From: JBJXFE01 sp046153875
GTDB taxonomy: Bacteria > Planctomycetota > Phycisphaerae > Phycisphaerales > UBA1924
DNA: 64,000 nt
Assembly (NCBI GenBank): GCA_046153875.1
Contig: JBJXFE010000023.1
Location: forward strand, 85,811 to 149,810
Direction of reading: 5' to 3'
Position 1 is the first letter of the stretch, and each line of letters starts with the position of its first letter. Of the stretch, positions 38,130-46,716 are shown one piece after another. The notes beneath the pieces were generated by a model that saw only the letters and a program-made list of their open reading frames with translations, searched no databases and was not told where the DNA came from. Both the position numbers and the translations under genes were made by a program.

Positions 38130-39137
38130 ATGAGCACGATCGAAACCAAGCCGAACTCCTCCACCACTTCGCGGGCCGCCCGCCCGCCCGCCACGTCGCC
38201 CGCGCCGGATGTCCTGCACCTCGCAGGCCGGACGTTCACCAGCCGCCTCATCGTCGGCACGGGCAAGTACAAGGACTACGCGACCATGCGGGCGGCGCTG
38301 GACGCCAGCGGCGCACAGGTCGTGACCGTGGCCGTGCGCCGCGAACGGCTCGTCAACGAGCGGGGCGAGTCGCTCCTCGACCACCTCGACCTGGCCCGCT
38401 ACACGATCCTGCCGAACACCGCGGGGTGCTTCACGGCCCAGGACGCGGTGCGGGTCGCTCACCTCGGGCGCGACCTGCTGGAGCAGCTCGGCAACCCCGG
38501 CGCGGCCTGGGTGAAGCTCGAGGTCCTCGGCGACAAGAAGACGCTCCTGCCGGACCCGGTCGGCACGATCGAGGCGACGAAGGCGCTGGTGGGCGCGGGG
38601 TTCGACGTGCTGGCGTACACCAGCGACGACCCGATCTGCGCCCAGCGGATCAAGGACGCGGGAGCGGCGTGCGTCATGCCCGCGGGTTCGCCGATCGGCT
38701 CGGGCCAGGGCGTGCTGAACCGCAACAACATCGTGCTGTGCCTGGAGGCGTTGAAGGGGGGGGAGGACAAGGGACCGGGGACGGGGATGAGCGAAACGGC
38801 GACACAGCGAGTCAGCCAGACAGGGGGAGGGACGGGAGTGGTCACGCCTTCGCCGGCTCACCCTCTCATCGCCTCATCCTCTCACTACCCCGTTATCCTC
38901 GACGCCGGAGTCGGGGCGGCCTCGGACGTCTCTATCGCGATGGAGCTCGGCGCCGACGCGGTGCTGCTCAACACCGCGATCGCTCACGCGACGGACCCGG
39001 TGCTGATGGCCTCGGCGATGAGGCACGCCTGTGTCGCCGGCCGCCAGTCCTACCTCGCGGGTCGGATCGCGAAGAAGCTCTACGCGACAGCGTCGAGCCC
39101 GTGGGAGGGCGTGATCTCGTACATCCCGGGTGAGTGA
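38130..39137 (+). CDS. thiG: Thiazole synthase ThiG with in-frame insert
   Basis: A 335-residue enzyme that forms the thiazole phosphate of thiamine from ThiS-thiocarboxylate, DXP and dehydroglycine. Family landmarks: RTFTSRLIVGTGKYKD, the Schiff-base lysine region AAWVKLEVLGDKKTLLPD, VMPAGSPIGSGQGVLNRNNI and ILDAGVGAASDVSIAMELGADAVLLNTAIA. An insert of about 43 residues (encoded by about 38757-38886) interrupts the short loop between 'LEAL' and 'YPVILDAGVG' and is rich in Gly, Thr and Ser. The N-terminal 30 residues are also an extension. The catalytic parts are intact, so I expect a working enzyme. It follows thiS in the same operon. Confidence 0.94.
   Translation: MSTIETKPNSSTTSRAARPPATSPAPDVLHLAGRTFTSRLIVGTGKYKDYATMRAALDASGAQVVTVAVRRERLVNERGESLLDHLDLARYTILPNTAGCFTAQDAVRVAHLGRDLLEQLGNPGAAWVKLEVLGDKKTLLPDPVGTIEATKALVGAGFDVLAYTSDDPICAQRIKDAGAACVMPAGSPIGSGQGVLNRNNIVLCLEALKGGEDKGPGTGMSETATQRVSQTGGGTGVVTPSPAHPLIASSSHYPVILDAGVGAASDVSIAMELGADAVLLNTAIAHATDPVLMASAMRHACVAGRQSYLAGRIAKKLYATASSPWEGVISYIPGE
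38757..38886 (+). repeat. In-frame low-complexity insertion inside thiG
   Basis: A stretch beginning with a run of eight or more G, then purine-rich GGGACCGGGGACGGGG and pyrimidine-rich CTCACCCTCTCATCGCCTC repeats, encodes about 43 residues that are absent from ordinary ThiG. It does not break the reading frame. Confidence 0.6.
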
Positions 39138-39219
39138 TCCGGCCCGCGAACCGTTGCCTGCGGCGCAGAATCGCCCGCTGCGCCCCGCGGCGCCGCCCCT
39201 CCCCACTTCGTCTCTTCCG

Positions 39220-40626
39220 CTACGGGCAACCGAGGACGTACTTGCCCTGGAAGCAGCCGAAATCGGCGAGAGTGAGCGAGCCGGTCGCGTTGCAGTCGGC
39301 GTAGAGATCGCCCAGAACGTACTTGCCCTGGAAGCAGCCGAAGTCCGCCACCGTCAGCGTGCCGCTGGCGTTGCAGTCGGGGTAGCACGGCTCCACGCGG
39401 AACGCTCGCACGCTCGTGCCGATCCCCGCGACCACGAGCGTACCGGCTTCGCCGATGGCCGGGCCGCCGATGTTGCTGTTCGGGACGGGCGTGTTCCATC
39501 GCTCCGTCAGGTCCGCGTTGAAGCAGTAGAAACGGCCGTTCATGAACGACCCGTTGGAAAGGTACACGCGCCCGACCGCGTCCGTCGCCAGGCGCGGCTG
39601 GGCGTTGAAATCCGACACGATCGGCGCGGATTCGTTCACGATCGCTCCCGTGTCCGGGTGCAGGCGGCGGACGACGGTGCCGGGCGCAAGCATGTACACC
39701 GATCCATCCGCGCCGACCGCGAACTCGGACACAACCGTCCACCGCGCGGGCACGAACCACTTCTGCGTGATCGCCGCACCCGAGTCCGCGAACGCGTAAA
39801 AAAAGTCGGTCGCCACGTTGTTCTGCGTGCGTGAGAGGTAGATGCTCCCATCCGGCCCGACCAGCGGCGTGTTCTGCAGCGTGAACCCGGTCATCGCCGG
39901 CCCCGCGTACTCGAACGCCCCCGTCGCGGCGTTGAACCGCTTGATGACGTGCCCCCCGACCGCGGCGTCCGCGACGTAGAACGCGGCCCCGCCCGGCCCC
40001 AGCGCCCCGCCGCAACTGCTGCTGACCGAGCACGTCCGCGTCGCGTGCCACACGGTCGTCCCGTCCTGAGCGTTGATCCGCCAGATGTCCTGGAAGCTGC
40101 CGACGAACGGGTCGCCGTCGTCCGCGAAGACCACGCCGTCATACGGGCCGGCGTCGATCAGGTCGTCGGAGTCCCACAGGACGCCGCCGGTGGCGGCGTC
40201 GAGGGCGTAGAGCGGCGCAGACACGCTCGCGCCGTTCCCGCCGCGCGATGCGAAGACGCGACCATCTTTCACGCCAGCGACCCACGCCGTCCAGTCTCCT
40301 GCCGCGTGCGGCAAGTGCTTGAACCAGAGTTCTGCGCCGGTGTCGAGATCCTGGGCAACGACCGGCGAGTCGTTCGGCGCGGCCGCGGGCAGGAAACCTG
40401 TCTGCCGCACCATGAACACGCGCCCGCCCTCGATAACCGGCTGCCAGGCGATGATCGAGGGGCGTCCGCCGGACCAGAGCACGTCGGCGGCGCCCGGGCC
40501 GGACTCGGTCGTGCGCCCGTTGCGCCCGGCGTTGCCGCCCGAGTTCGACCAGTCGTCGGCGAGGGCGAGCGGACACAAGACGGCCGCGACGAACGGCACC
40601 ATCACGCGGCACGGGTTCGATGTCAC
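39220..40626 (-). CDS. Secreted PQQ-like beta-propeller with GC-type dockerin C-terminus
   Basis: A 468-residue exported protein related in plan to the one at 4511-6115. A signal peptide (VMVPFVAAVLCPLALA) leads into propeller blades such as GGRVFMVRQTGFLPAA, SAPLYALDAATGGVLWDS, WRINAQDGTTVWHA and GSVYMLAPGTVVRRLHPDTGAI. Two tandem repeats of the form DCNASGTLTVADFGCFQGKYVLGD and DCNATGSLTLADFGCFQGKYV end in LGCP. I chose GTG 40626 because CGGAGT lies ten bases upstream and the signal peptide follows quickly; the longer frame upstream is not conserved. It is convergent with thiG. Function and ligand are unknown. Confidence 0.85.
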   Translation of the reverse strand: MTSNPCRVMVPFVAAVLCPLALADDWSNSGGNAGRNGRTTESGPGAADVLWSGGRPSIIAWQPVIEGGRVFMVRQTGFLPAAAPNDSPVVAQDLDTGAELWFKHLPHAAGDWTAWVAGVKDGRVFASRGGNGASVSAPLYALDAATGGVLWDSDDLIDAGPYDGVVFADDGDPFVGSFQDIWRINAQDGTTVWHATRTCSVSSSCGGALGPGGAAFYVADAAVGGHVIKRFNAATGAFEYAGPAMTGFTLQNTPLVGPDGSIYLSRTQNNVATDFFYAFADSGAAITQKWFVPARWTVVSEFAVGADGSVYMLAPGTVVRRLHPDTGAIVNESAPIVSDFNAQPRLATDAVGRVYLSNGSFMNGRFYCFNADLTERWNTPVPNSNIGGPAIGEAGTLVVAGIGTSVRAFRVEPCYPDCNASGTLTVADFGCFQGKYVLGDLYADCNATGSLTLADFGCFQGKYVLGCP

Positions 40627-40794
40627 GCGACGTACTCCGGGATGGGCCCGGAAGAAAGGTACCCGAGGAAGACGGAAAAATCTGCGCAATCCGCGGGTTC
40701 CGGCCCCGGTGGCAGGTTCCACGCCAAGCGGCTGGCGCGTACTCCGCCCTTGGCCCGATTGCGGTTGCGCATCACGACCGCGTTACGATCCGGC

Positions 40795-41358
40795 ATGACC
40801 CCGACCACGCCCCACACCCCGCCCGCCAGCGCCGCCCCCGCAATCCGCATCCGCTCCGCGACCCGCGGCGACGTGGGGCTGATCCTCTCGCTCATCCGTG
40901 CGCTGGCCGAGTACGAGGAGGAACCAAACGCGGTCGTGGCCACCGAATCGCTGCTGGAGCACCACCTCTTCGGCGATGGGCTCGGGCGCGGACCGGCGGC
41001 CGAGTGCGCGATCGGCGAGCTCGACGGCCGCCCGGAGGGGTTCGCCCTCTGGTTCCATAACTTCTCGACGTGGCTGGGCCGCCCAGGGCTGTACCTGGAG
41101 GACCTGTTCGTGCGCCCTGCGGCGCGGGGGCGGGGCCTGGGCAAAGCGCTCTTCCTGTACGTCGCGCGCGTGGCCGCGGAGCGCGGCTGCCGGCACATGC
41201 AGTGGATGGTGCTGGATTGGAACGAGCCGGCGATCGGCTTCTACCGGTCGCTGGGGGCCGAGGCCCTGAGCAAGTGGACGGTGTATCGGCTGGCGGGGGA
41301 CGCGCTCGGGCGGGCGGCCGCTAGCCCCACTACCGATCGCCCCACAGCGACAGGTTGA
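40795..41358 (+). CDS. GNAT N-acetyltransferase
   Basis: A 187-residue acetyltransferase of the spermidine/diamine-acetyltransferase-like GNAT group. The core reads IRIRSATRGDVGLILSLIRALAEYEEEP near the start, GLYLEDLFVRPAARGRGLGKALF with the R-x-x-G-x-G/A acetyl-CoA loop, and VLDWNEPAIGFYRSLGAEAL. The sequence 'LEDLFVRPxxRGxGxGKALL' is strongly conserved among those enzymes. The ATG at 40795 starts the conserved part. Its 3' end overlaps the convergent asnB gene by 29 bases. The polyamine substrate is a family expectation, not proven. Confidence 0.9.
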   Translation: MTPTTPHTPPASAAPAIRIRSATRGDVGLILSLIRALAEYEEEPNAVVATESLLEHHLFGDGLGRGPAAECAIGELDGRPEGFALWFHNFSTWLGRPGLYLEDLFVRPAARGRGLGKALFLYVARVAAERGCRHMQWMVLDWNEPAIGFYRSLGAEALSKWTVYRLAGDALGRAAASPTTDRPTATG

Positions 41359-43213
41359 CCATCGGCCAGGCGAGCTGCCAGAGCCGCGTGGGCTCCGCGG
41401 CCACGGTCGCGACGGCGGCCTCGCTGAACCACTCGCGGGCAAAGGGCGAATCACGCAGCGCGGGGGCCGCATCCGCGACCCACTCCTGAAACGGGAGCGG
41501 GAAGCTGGCTTTCGCGCGGGTCACGATCTCGGACGGGAGATCGGGCGCGAACGCCTCGCGCAGGGCTCGCTTGGTCTCGATCGTTGTGCCGCGCCGAAAC
41601 TTCCACGCCATCGGCAAGGCTTCGGCGAGCGCGAGGACGTTCGTATCGGCGAAGGGGGTGCGCCCCTCGACTCCCGCGAGCATCGTGGCCGAGTCCAGCC
41701 GCAGCAGCAGGCCCGCGAGGTTGGTCCGGCGATGGAAACGCAGGTGCGACTGCAAGGGGTCGTCATCAGGTCCATCGGCGATCGCGTCCCACTCGCGTTC
41801 GTAGGTCTCGATGAGAACCGCGTCGCCCTCGATGGCGCGGGCGATCGGTTCGGCCAGGATGGCGGGCTTCGCGTCTAACGCGACCCAGGCGTTGGAATCG
41901 ATCTGGAACCTGGCGCGGCGGGAGGCACACGCGGCACGGTGTTGTGTTGAACCAACCGAACCCGTCGCTCGCGCTGCGGGCTCTGTAGACAACGATTCCT
42001 CGAACTTCAGCGCGGCGAGCATCGGCGCCTCGTACCCCGCGAAGAGCTCGTCCGCCCCCTCGCCGCTGAGCGTCACGATCCGCCCGTCGGCGCGGATCCG
42101 GCACGCCACCTCGTTGATCGCCACCTCGTTGGGCGTGCTCAACGGCAGCCCCGTTGCCCGCACCATCGCCGGCCAGCGCTCGCGGAACAGCGCACGGCTC
42201 ACGGGCGCCTCCGAATGTCGCGTGCCGAGGCCCTCGGCGGCCAGCCGCGCGAACGCAAAATCATCCTGCACGGGCGGGCCGCCCATGCCGCCCGATGCCG
42301 GGGGCGCCGCTCCCGAGCAGTACGTGTGCAGCTCGCCGATCGCCCGGTACGCCACGGATGCCGCGATCGTGCTGTCCAGCCCGCCCGAAAGCAGGCAACA
42401 GATCGGCACGTCCGATCGGAGGTGCCGCCGCACGGAGTCCTCGACGGCCGCCCGGACGGACCCGACGGGATCGAGCCCCGGTTCGACGCTGACGGCGGGT
42501 CGCGGCGTCGTCGCGTGCCTCGCGCGGATCGTGTCGCCGGAGAGGTCGAACACGATCGACTCGCCGGGGCGTACCGTCCGCACGCCGTCGAAAAGCGTGC
42601 GGTCCCCCAGCGTCGTTCGGATCGTCGTGAGGTACGAGCTCACCACGGCCGCGTCGGGTCGGCGCGGCACGTCGGGGTGGGCCAGGATCGCCTGAATCTC
42701 GCTGGCGAGGATCAGCAGGGAGGCGCCGTCGGCGGCCCGACCCCGCCACCAGTAGAGAGGCTTGACCCCCAGCGGGTCGCGTGCGGCCATGATGGTGTGC
42801 TCGCGCGCGTCGTGGAGTGCGAACGCGTACATGCCGCGGAGCCTGGGGAGCGCCTCGCGTCCCGCGTCGCCCCCCCACACGGCGAGCGCGTGCAGCACCG
42901 TCTCGGTGTCCGATGCCGTGCGGAACGCGACGCCGGCGCGGCCCAACTCGCGGCGCAGATCGGCGTCGTTGTAGAGCTCCCCGTTGTAGACCAGCGAGAG
43001 ACGCCGGTCGGCGGTCCGCATCGGCTGGCCGGCTTCGGGCGAGGGATCGATGACGATGAGCCGCCGGTGTGCCAGCGCGACGTTGCCGTCGCGCCAGGCG
43101 CCCGAGGCGTCCGGTCCACGGTGGGTCATGGCGTCGCGCATCCGCGCGATCGCGGCGTCGTCGATCGTCAGCCGCCGACCCCGGACCGTAGCGATGGCGA
43201 GGATGCCGCACAC
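41330..43213 (-). CDS. asnB: Asparagine synthase (glutamine-hydrolysing)
   Basis: A 627-residue two-domain enzyme making asparagine (or a related amide) from aspartate, glutamine and ATP. The first codons are GTG-TGC, so Cys2 becomes the N-terminal nucleophile (CGILAIATVRG). The glutaminase domain shows MTHRGPDASG, LAHRRLIVID and LVYNGELYND. The synthetase domain has the PP-loop CLLSGGLDSTIAAS and later LSGEGADELFAGYE. A 25-30 residue insertion encoded at about 41930-41995 interrupts the segment after ELFAGYEAPMLAALKF; its DNA resembles a dispersed hairpin repeat. The gene may also serve exopolysaccharide modification, as many asnB paralogues do, but no such cluster is adjacent. Confidence 0.93.
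   Translation of the reverse strand: MCGILAIATVRGRRLTIDDAAIARMRDAMTHRGPDASGAWRDGNVALAHRRLIVIDPSPEAGQPMRTADRRLSLVYNGELYNDADLRRELGRAGVAFRTASDTETVLHALAVWGGDAGREALPRLRGMYAFALHDAREHTIMAARDPLGVKPLYWWRGRAADGASLLILASEIQAILAHPDVPRRPDAAVVSSYLTTIRTTLGDRTLFDGVRTVRPGESIVFDLSGDTIRARHATTPRPAVSVEPGLDPVGSVRAAVEDSVRRHLRSDVPICCLLSGGLDSTIAASVAYRAIGELHTYCSGAAPPASGGMGGPPVQDDFAFARLAAEGLGTRHSEAPVSRALFRERWPAMVRATGLPLSTPNEVAINEVACRIRADGRIVTLSGEGADELFAGYEAPMLAALKFEESLSTEPAARATGSVGSTQHRAACASRRARFQIDSNAWVALDAKPAILAEPIARAIEGDAVLIETYEREWDAIADGPDDDPLQSHLRFHRRTNLAGLLLRLDSATMLAGVEGRTPFADTNVLALAEALPMAWKFRRGTTIETKRALREAFAPDLPSEIVTRAKASFPLPFQEWVADAAPALRDSPFAREWFSEAAVATVAAEPTRLWQLAWPMVNLSLWGDR
41948..41986 (-). repeat. Hairpin-type repeat inserted in asnB
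   Basis: On the minus strand AGAGCCCGCAGCGCGAGCG is followed by ACGGGTTCGGTTGG. The CCCG...CGGG and GC-rich arms can fold into a hairpin, and the 'GAGCCCGCAGCGC.AGCGACGGG' wording is one I associate with dispersed repeats in planctomycetes. It adds codons without breaking the frame. Confidence 0.45.
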
Positions 43214-43355
43214 GCCGACTACATCGGAGCGCCGCTTATCGGCGCAGCAGCAATTCAGGTGCTGGGGATTGCCGTGGCAACTGGCACTGAGCAACGAGCG
43301 GCTGGCCTGCGGCGGTCGCACCCCGCCGTTCACCGTCCACCGTTCTCTGTTCACG

Positions 43356-43387
43356 GATCACCGATCACTGATCACTGATCACTGATC
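43356..43387. repeat. Short tandem repeat GATCACT
   Basis: Three perfect 7-base units (43363-43383), one diverged unit before them (GATCACC) and a partial unit after. They lie between the asnB start and the end of the next gene. Confidence 0.8.
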
Positions 43388-43394
43388 GCCGGCC

Positions 43395-43856
43395 TCACAC
43401 CCACACCTGCATGATCAGGTTGGGCTCCTTGAGCTTCCCCGTCCACTCCCCCACCGTCGTGCTCACGAACTTCACCTCGTACTGCGGGTGGGCGTCGAGC
43501 CACTCGTTGACCTGCCGGTCGAGGTTCTCCAGCGCGTCCCCCGTCAGCTTGCAATGGAACGACCGCACGTGGATCGCCCCGGTCTTGGTCACGTTGGGCG
43601 AGCGCTTCCAGTCGTCCTCGTGCCGCCCGCCGCCGAGCTTCTGATCCATCGATCGGATCTTCGGCGAGCCCGGATCCATCGGAACCCCGGCCGGTCGCGC
43701 GACCGGAACGGGCCCGACCGCGATCGGTGCGCCAGAAGCGGGCACGCCCGACGACGGGATGGTCCGGGAGGGAACCGGCACGGGACCGGACCCCAGGCCC
43801 GAGCCCACACCACTACCCATCGACGAATCCGGGTGGAAGCGCAGCGAGTGCGGCAT
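43395..43856 (-). CDS. Conserved hypothetical protein
   Basis: A 153-residue protein in two parts. The first 65 residues are low-complexity, rich in Gly, Pro, Ser and Val (GSGVGSGLGSGPVPVPSR). The last 60 residues form a compact domain with TGAIHVRSFHCKLTGDALENLDRQVNEWL and a beta-rich close (YEVKFVSTTVGEW...LIMQVWV). The domain looks conserved but I cannot name it. No signal peptide is present. It lies between purD and asnB on the same strand, with gaps of about 120 and 180 bases. Confidence 0.7.
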   Translation of the reverse strand: MPHSLRFHPDSSMGSGVGSGLGSGPVPVPSRTIPSSGVPASGAPIAVGPVPVARPAGVPMDPGSPKIRSMDQKLGGGRHEDDWKRSPNVTKTGAIHVRSFHCKLTGDALENLDRQVNEWLDAHPQYEVKFVSTTVGEWTGKLKEPNLIMQVWV

Positions 43857-43979
43857 CGAGATACCCCCGGTGCGCCGTGAGGGGCGTCACCGCGGGCAGC
43901 ATAACACGATCGGCGGGCGTGGCAAACGGCCTGAAACCAGGCCGAACCCGGCACGACGGGGCGGGCGTGCGGCCCGCCC

Positions 43980-45278
43980 TCATCCGGTCGGCGCGGCCTT
44001 GATCCCGATATCCGTCCGGTACGTCTTGCCCGCGAACACGATCAGGTCGCACGCGGCGTAGGCCCGGCGGCGCGCCTGCTCCAAGTCCGCGCCGACCGCG
44101 GTCACGCCGAGCACGCGCCCGCCGGCGGTCACGATCGTGCCGTCGCGCGCCCGCGTGGTTCCCGCGTGGTAGATGGTCACGCCTTCGACCGCCGCGGCCG
44201 CGTCGAGCCCGTGGATCACCGCCCCCGACTTGGGCTTTTCCGGGTAGCCCTCGGCGGCAAGCACCACGCAGCACGAAGCCCCCGGCTCCCACTCCACGTC
44301 GGTATCGGCGAGCTTTCCGTCGCACGTCGCGAGCATCAGCTCCAGCAGGTCCGACTTGAGCCGAACGAGGATCGCCTGGCACTCCGGGTCGCCGAAGCGG
44401 CAGTTGAACTCGAGCACCTTGGGCCCGGCGTGGGTGAGCATGATCCCCGCGTACAGCACGCCGCGGAAGTCGATCCCATCGCGGCGCAGCGCGTCGAGCG
44501 CGGGCACGAGCACCAGGCTCTGGATCTTGGCCATCGTGGCTTCATCGACGATCGTTGAGGGCGTGAACGCGCCCATGCCGCCGGTGTTCGGGCCGCTGTC
44601 ACGGTCGCCGAGCCGCTTGTGGTCCTGAGCGGTCTCGAGCACGTAGATGCTCCGCCCATCCACGAGCGCGAGCACCGACACCTCGGAACCGGTGAGCCGC
44701 TCCTCGATGACGACCTCGCGCCCCGCGTCACCGAAGACACGCTGGACCATGATCCGGTCGATCGCGTCGAGCGCCTCGGCGAGCGAATCGGGAACGAAGA
44801 CACCCTTGCCCTTGGCCAGACCGGACGCCTTGATCACCGGCGGGTGTTCGCGCGACCGCAGGTACGTCCTGGCCCCGTCCGCGTCGGTGAACACGCGCGC
44901 TTCGGCGGTGGGGATCGACGCGCCCCGCATGAGTTGCTTGGCCCAGGCCTTGTCGGCCTCGATCCGCGCCCCGTCCGCCCCGGGGCCGAAGACCTTGCGC
45001 GTCGGCGTCCGCAGCTTGTCCGCGAACCCCTCGGCCAGCGGCTCCTCCGGCCCGATCACCACCAGCCCGATGTCGTGATGGTCGCAGAACTGCACGAGCC
45101 GGTACGACTCGCGGATGGCGACCGGCACGTCCGCGACGCGCCCGAGTGCCGCCAATCCCGGGTTCTGCCCGTGCGTGATCCAGAGCTGGCCGAGCCGCGG
45201 CGAGCGCGTGAGACGGTCGGCGATGGCGTGCTCGCGTCCTCCGCCGCCCATGAGCAGAACATTGATCCGGTCCGCCAT
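43980..45278 (-). CDS. purD: Phosphoribosylamine--glycine ligase
   Basis: A 432-residue ATP-grasp enzyme for the second step of purine synthesis, joining glycine to 5-phosphoribosylamine. Family landmarks: VLLMGGGGREHAIADRL at the N-terminus, VVIGPEEPLAEGFAD, the ATP-grasp stretch HPPVIKASGLAKGKGVFVP, RDSGPNTGGMGAFTP, and LEFNCRFGDPECQAIL, where the metal-binding Glu/Asn lie. Length and order are typical. It is not clustered with other pur genes. Confidence 0.97.
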   Translation of the reverse strand: MADRINVLLMGGGGREHAIADRLTRSPRLGQLWITHGQNPGLAALGRVADVPVAIRESYRLVQFCDHHDIGLVVIGPEEPLAEGFADKLRTPTRKVFGPGADGARIEADKAWAKQLMRGASIPTAEARVFTDADGARTYLRSREHPPVIKASGLAKGKGVFVPDSLAEALDAIDRIMVQRVFGDAGREVVIEERLTGSEVSVLALVDGRSIYVLETAQDHKRLGDRDSGPNTGGMGAFTPSTIVDEATMAKIQSLVLVPALDALRRDGIDFRGVLYAGIMLTHAGPKVLEFNCRFGDPECQAILVRLKSDLLELMLATCDGKLADTDVEWEPGASCCVVLAAEGYPEKPKSGAVIHGLDAAAAVEGVTIYHAGTTRARDGTIVTAGGRVLGVTAVGADLEQARRRAYAACDLIVFAGKTYRTDIGIKAAPTG

Positions 45279-45331
45279 GCGGCATCCTACGCAGCGTCAC
45301 GGGCGTCGCGCGACCTCGGATGCCCCGCGCG

Positions 45332-45745
45332 TCACAGCCCGTGCAGCGTGTGCCCGGCGGCACGCAGAACCGCCACCGCCCGCGCCAGGTCCGCCTGCTG
45401 CACCAAAAAGTAGTCCGTGTCATACGTCGCGATCGGCACGAGGCTGATCCGCGCCTCGGCCAGCGGCCCCGCGATCGCCGCGATCACGCCCGTCTCGCTG
45501 AAGGGAATCTCCCCCGAGAGCCGCAGCAGCGCGAAGCCCTTCGTCGCGCGGATGCCCGCGGGCACGCGCGACTCCGCGCACGTCACCGAGACTTCGTCCC
45601 GCGTGCCGGAAACGGTCCAGAACTCCCCCGCCCCCTCACCGGCGCCCCACCCGCCCCACTCCGCGACCCCCGCGCCCGCCGGAAGGCGGCAGACGGCGAA
45701 CGCACCGGGGACCCGTTCGATGCTGAGCCGTCGATTCGCGTTCAT
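45332..45745 (-). CDS. ACT domain protein (CASTOR/lysine-aspartokinase ACT-like)
   Basis: A 137-residue protein with a short N-terminal beta domain and a C-terminal ACT fold of the CASTOR/ACT_7 type: FALLRLSGEIPFSETGVIAAIAGPLAEARISLVPIATYDTDYFLV read in pieces. Small proteins of this group bind amino acids and are often annotated as 'ACT domain-containing protein'. It is 53 bases upstream of purD on the same strand, so they may be co-transcribed. Confidence 0.85.
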   Translation of the reverse strand: MNANRRLSIERVPGAFAVCRLPAGAGVAEWGGWGAGEGAGEFWTVSGTRDEVSVTCAESRVPAGIRATKGFALLRLSGEIPFSETGVIAAIAGPLAEARISLVPIATYDTDYFLVQQADLARAVAVLRAAGHTLHGL

Positions 45746-45862
45746 GGAGGCGGAGCGTATGGCCGCCGAATCCGCAACGGCGATCGAACGCGGACGGGTG
45801 AACCGCCGTTCCGACCCGGTTCATTGACGATCACCCCTGCGCGGCGTATCGTCCCGTCAGAT

Positions 45863-45936
<74 letters not shown>

Positions 45937-45944
45937 TTTGGAAA

Positions 45945-45977
45945 GGGCTTGCGGGTTCGCCGCAAGCCCTTGTTTTT
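45945..45977 (+). terminator. Intrinsic terminator after initiator tRNA
   Basis: A perfect 10-bp stem (GGGCTTGCGG / CCGCAAGCCC) with a 5-base loop is followed by TTGTTTTT, as expected for Rho-independent termination of the tRNA transcript. Confidence 0.88.
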
Positions 45978-46007
45978 GCGCGACTTGGGGCTCGTTCTTT
46001 TGGCCCC

Positions 46008-46063
46008 ATCGGGCGCTATGAACCCGGCAAGTCGCTGCTTCGAACCTCTCCCCCCCTACTTGG
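46008..46063 (+). pseudogene. Degenerate copy of the 3' half of tRNA-fMet
   Basis: The stretch TCGGGCGCTATGAACCCGG, CAAGTCGC, TTCGAACC, TCCCCCCCTA, CTTGG runs parallel to TCGGGCTCATAACCCGG, AGGTCGC, TTCAAAT, CCCCCGCTA, TTTGG of the intact tRNA. The matches extend past the tRNA end into the flanking TTGG. Base pairing of the arms is largely lost, so it cannot be a working tRNA. A duplicated and decayed tRNA 3' end is what an old tRNA-targeted integration would leave. Confidence 0.55.
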
Positions 46064-46102
46064 AGTCGGGTCGCGAACAACAGCGACCCGCAGGTGAACG
46101 AA

Positions 46103-46140
46103 GAACGCCGGGGCGAGAACGCCCCGGCGTTCGCCATTTT
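46103..46140 (+). terminator. Strong hairpin with trailing T-run
   Basis: A perfect 12-bp stem (GAACGCCGGGGC / GCCCCGGCGTTC) with a 6-base loop, followed by GCCATTTT. A smaller hairpin, GGGTCGC...GCGACCC, lies just before it near 46068-46089. Confidence 0.65.
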
Positions 46141-46716
46141 GGGCCTGGATTCCGAGGGGCTTGCGGGTGGGCGAAACGAACGCCCCCGGGTACCGAGAGA
46201 CCCCCGGGCGCGACACCGGCGTAGACCGCGGCTGGGTGGGGCCGCTGGACGCCCAAAGTCGCGCCCGAACTCGGCGGTAGGTTGGTTGGGCCGTGGGAGA
46301 CCGGCGGGGTGGTCCCCCCGGGAGTGGCCGCGGGCTCGACGATTGCGTGAGGTCGTCCGATGGCATCGCCCGCCCGCAGGAATGCGGAGTCGTGGAAACG
46401 CGCCACGTCGCTGCTGGCCGTGGTCCGCGCGGTGGCCGCTTCGCGCTGCCGGGGTTTCTCCTCACCGTCGTCCGGCGCACCGACTCCGTGACGGCCGTGG
46501 CGGACGGCATCGCGCTGGACGTGCACGACGTGAGTCGCTGGCGCGGATCATCGGCGAGATGGCCGAGCGCAGGGTCCACACACGCGCCGCTGGGTTGTCT
46601 GAGAAGGGAGTTCACAACGTACGACCCACGGCGCACTTCAGGTCGTGTATTCGGGATGGACTTTCACCGGATGTGCGGAATTGGCTCACAGGCATCAGCG
46701 GCGCCGACTGCGAAAG
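46141..46716. other. Apparently non-coding stretch at the edge of the accessory region
   Basis: About 576 bases with open frames on both strands but no recognisable protein, RNA or repeat. It could be a decayed remnant of the element that used the tRNA, but nothing in the sequence proves it. Confidence 0.4.

Noticed and set aside
43356..43387. GATCACT tandem units as a replication origin or iteron
   Set aside because: Only three perfect units, no AT-rich region or initiator gene nearby.
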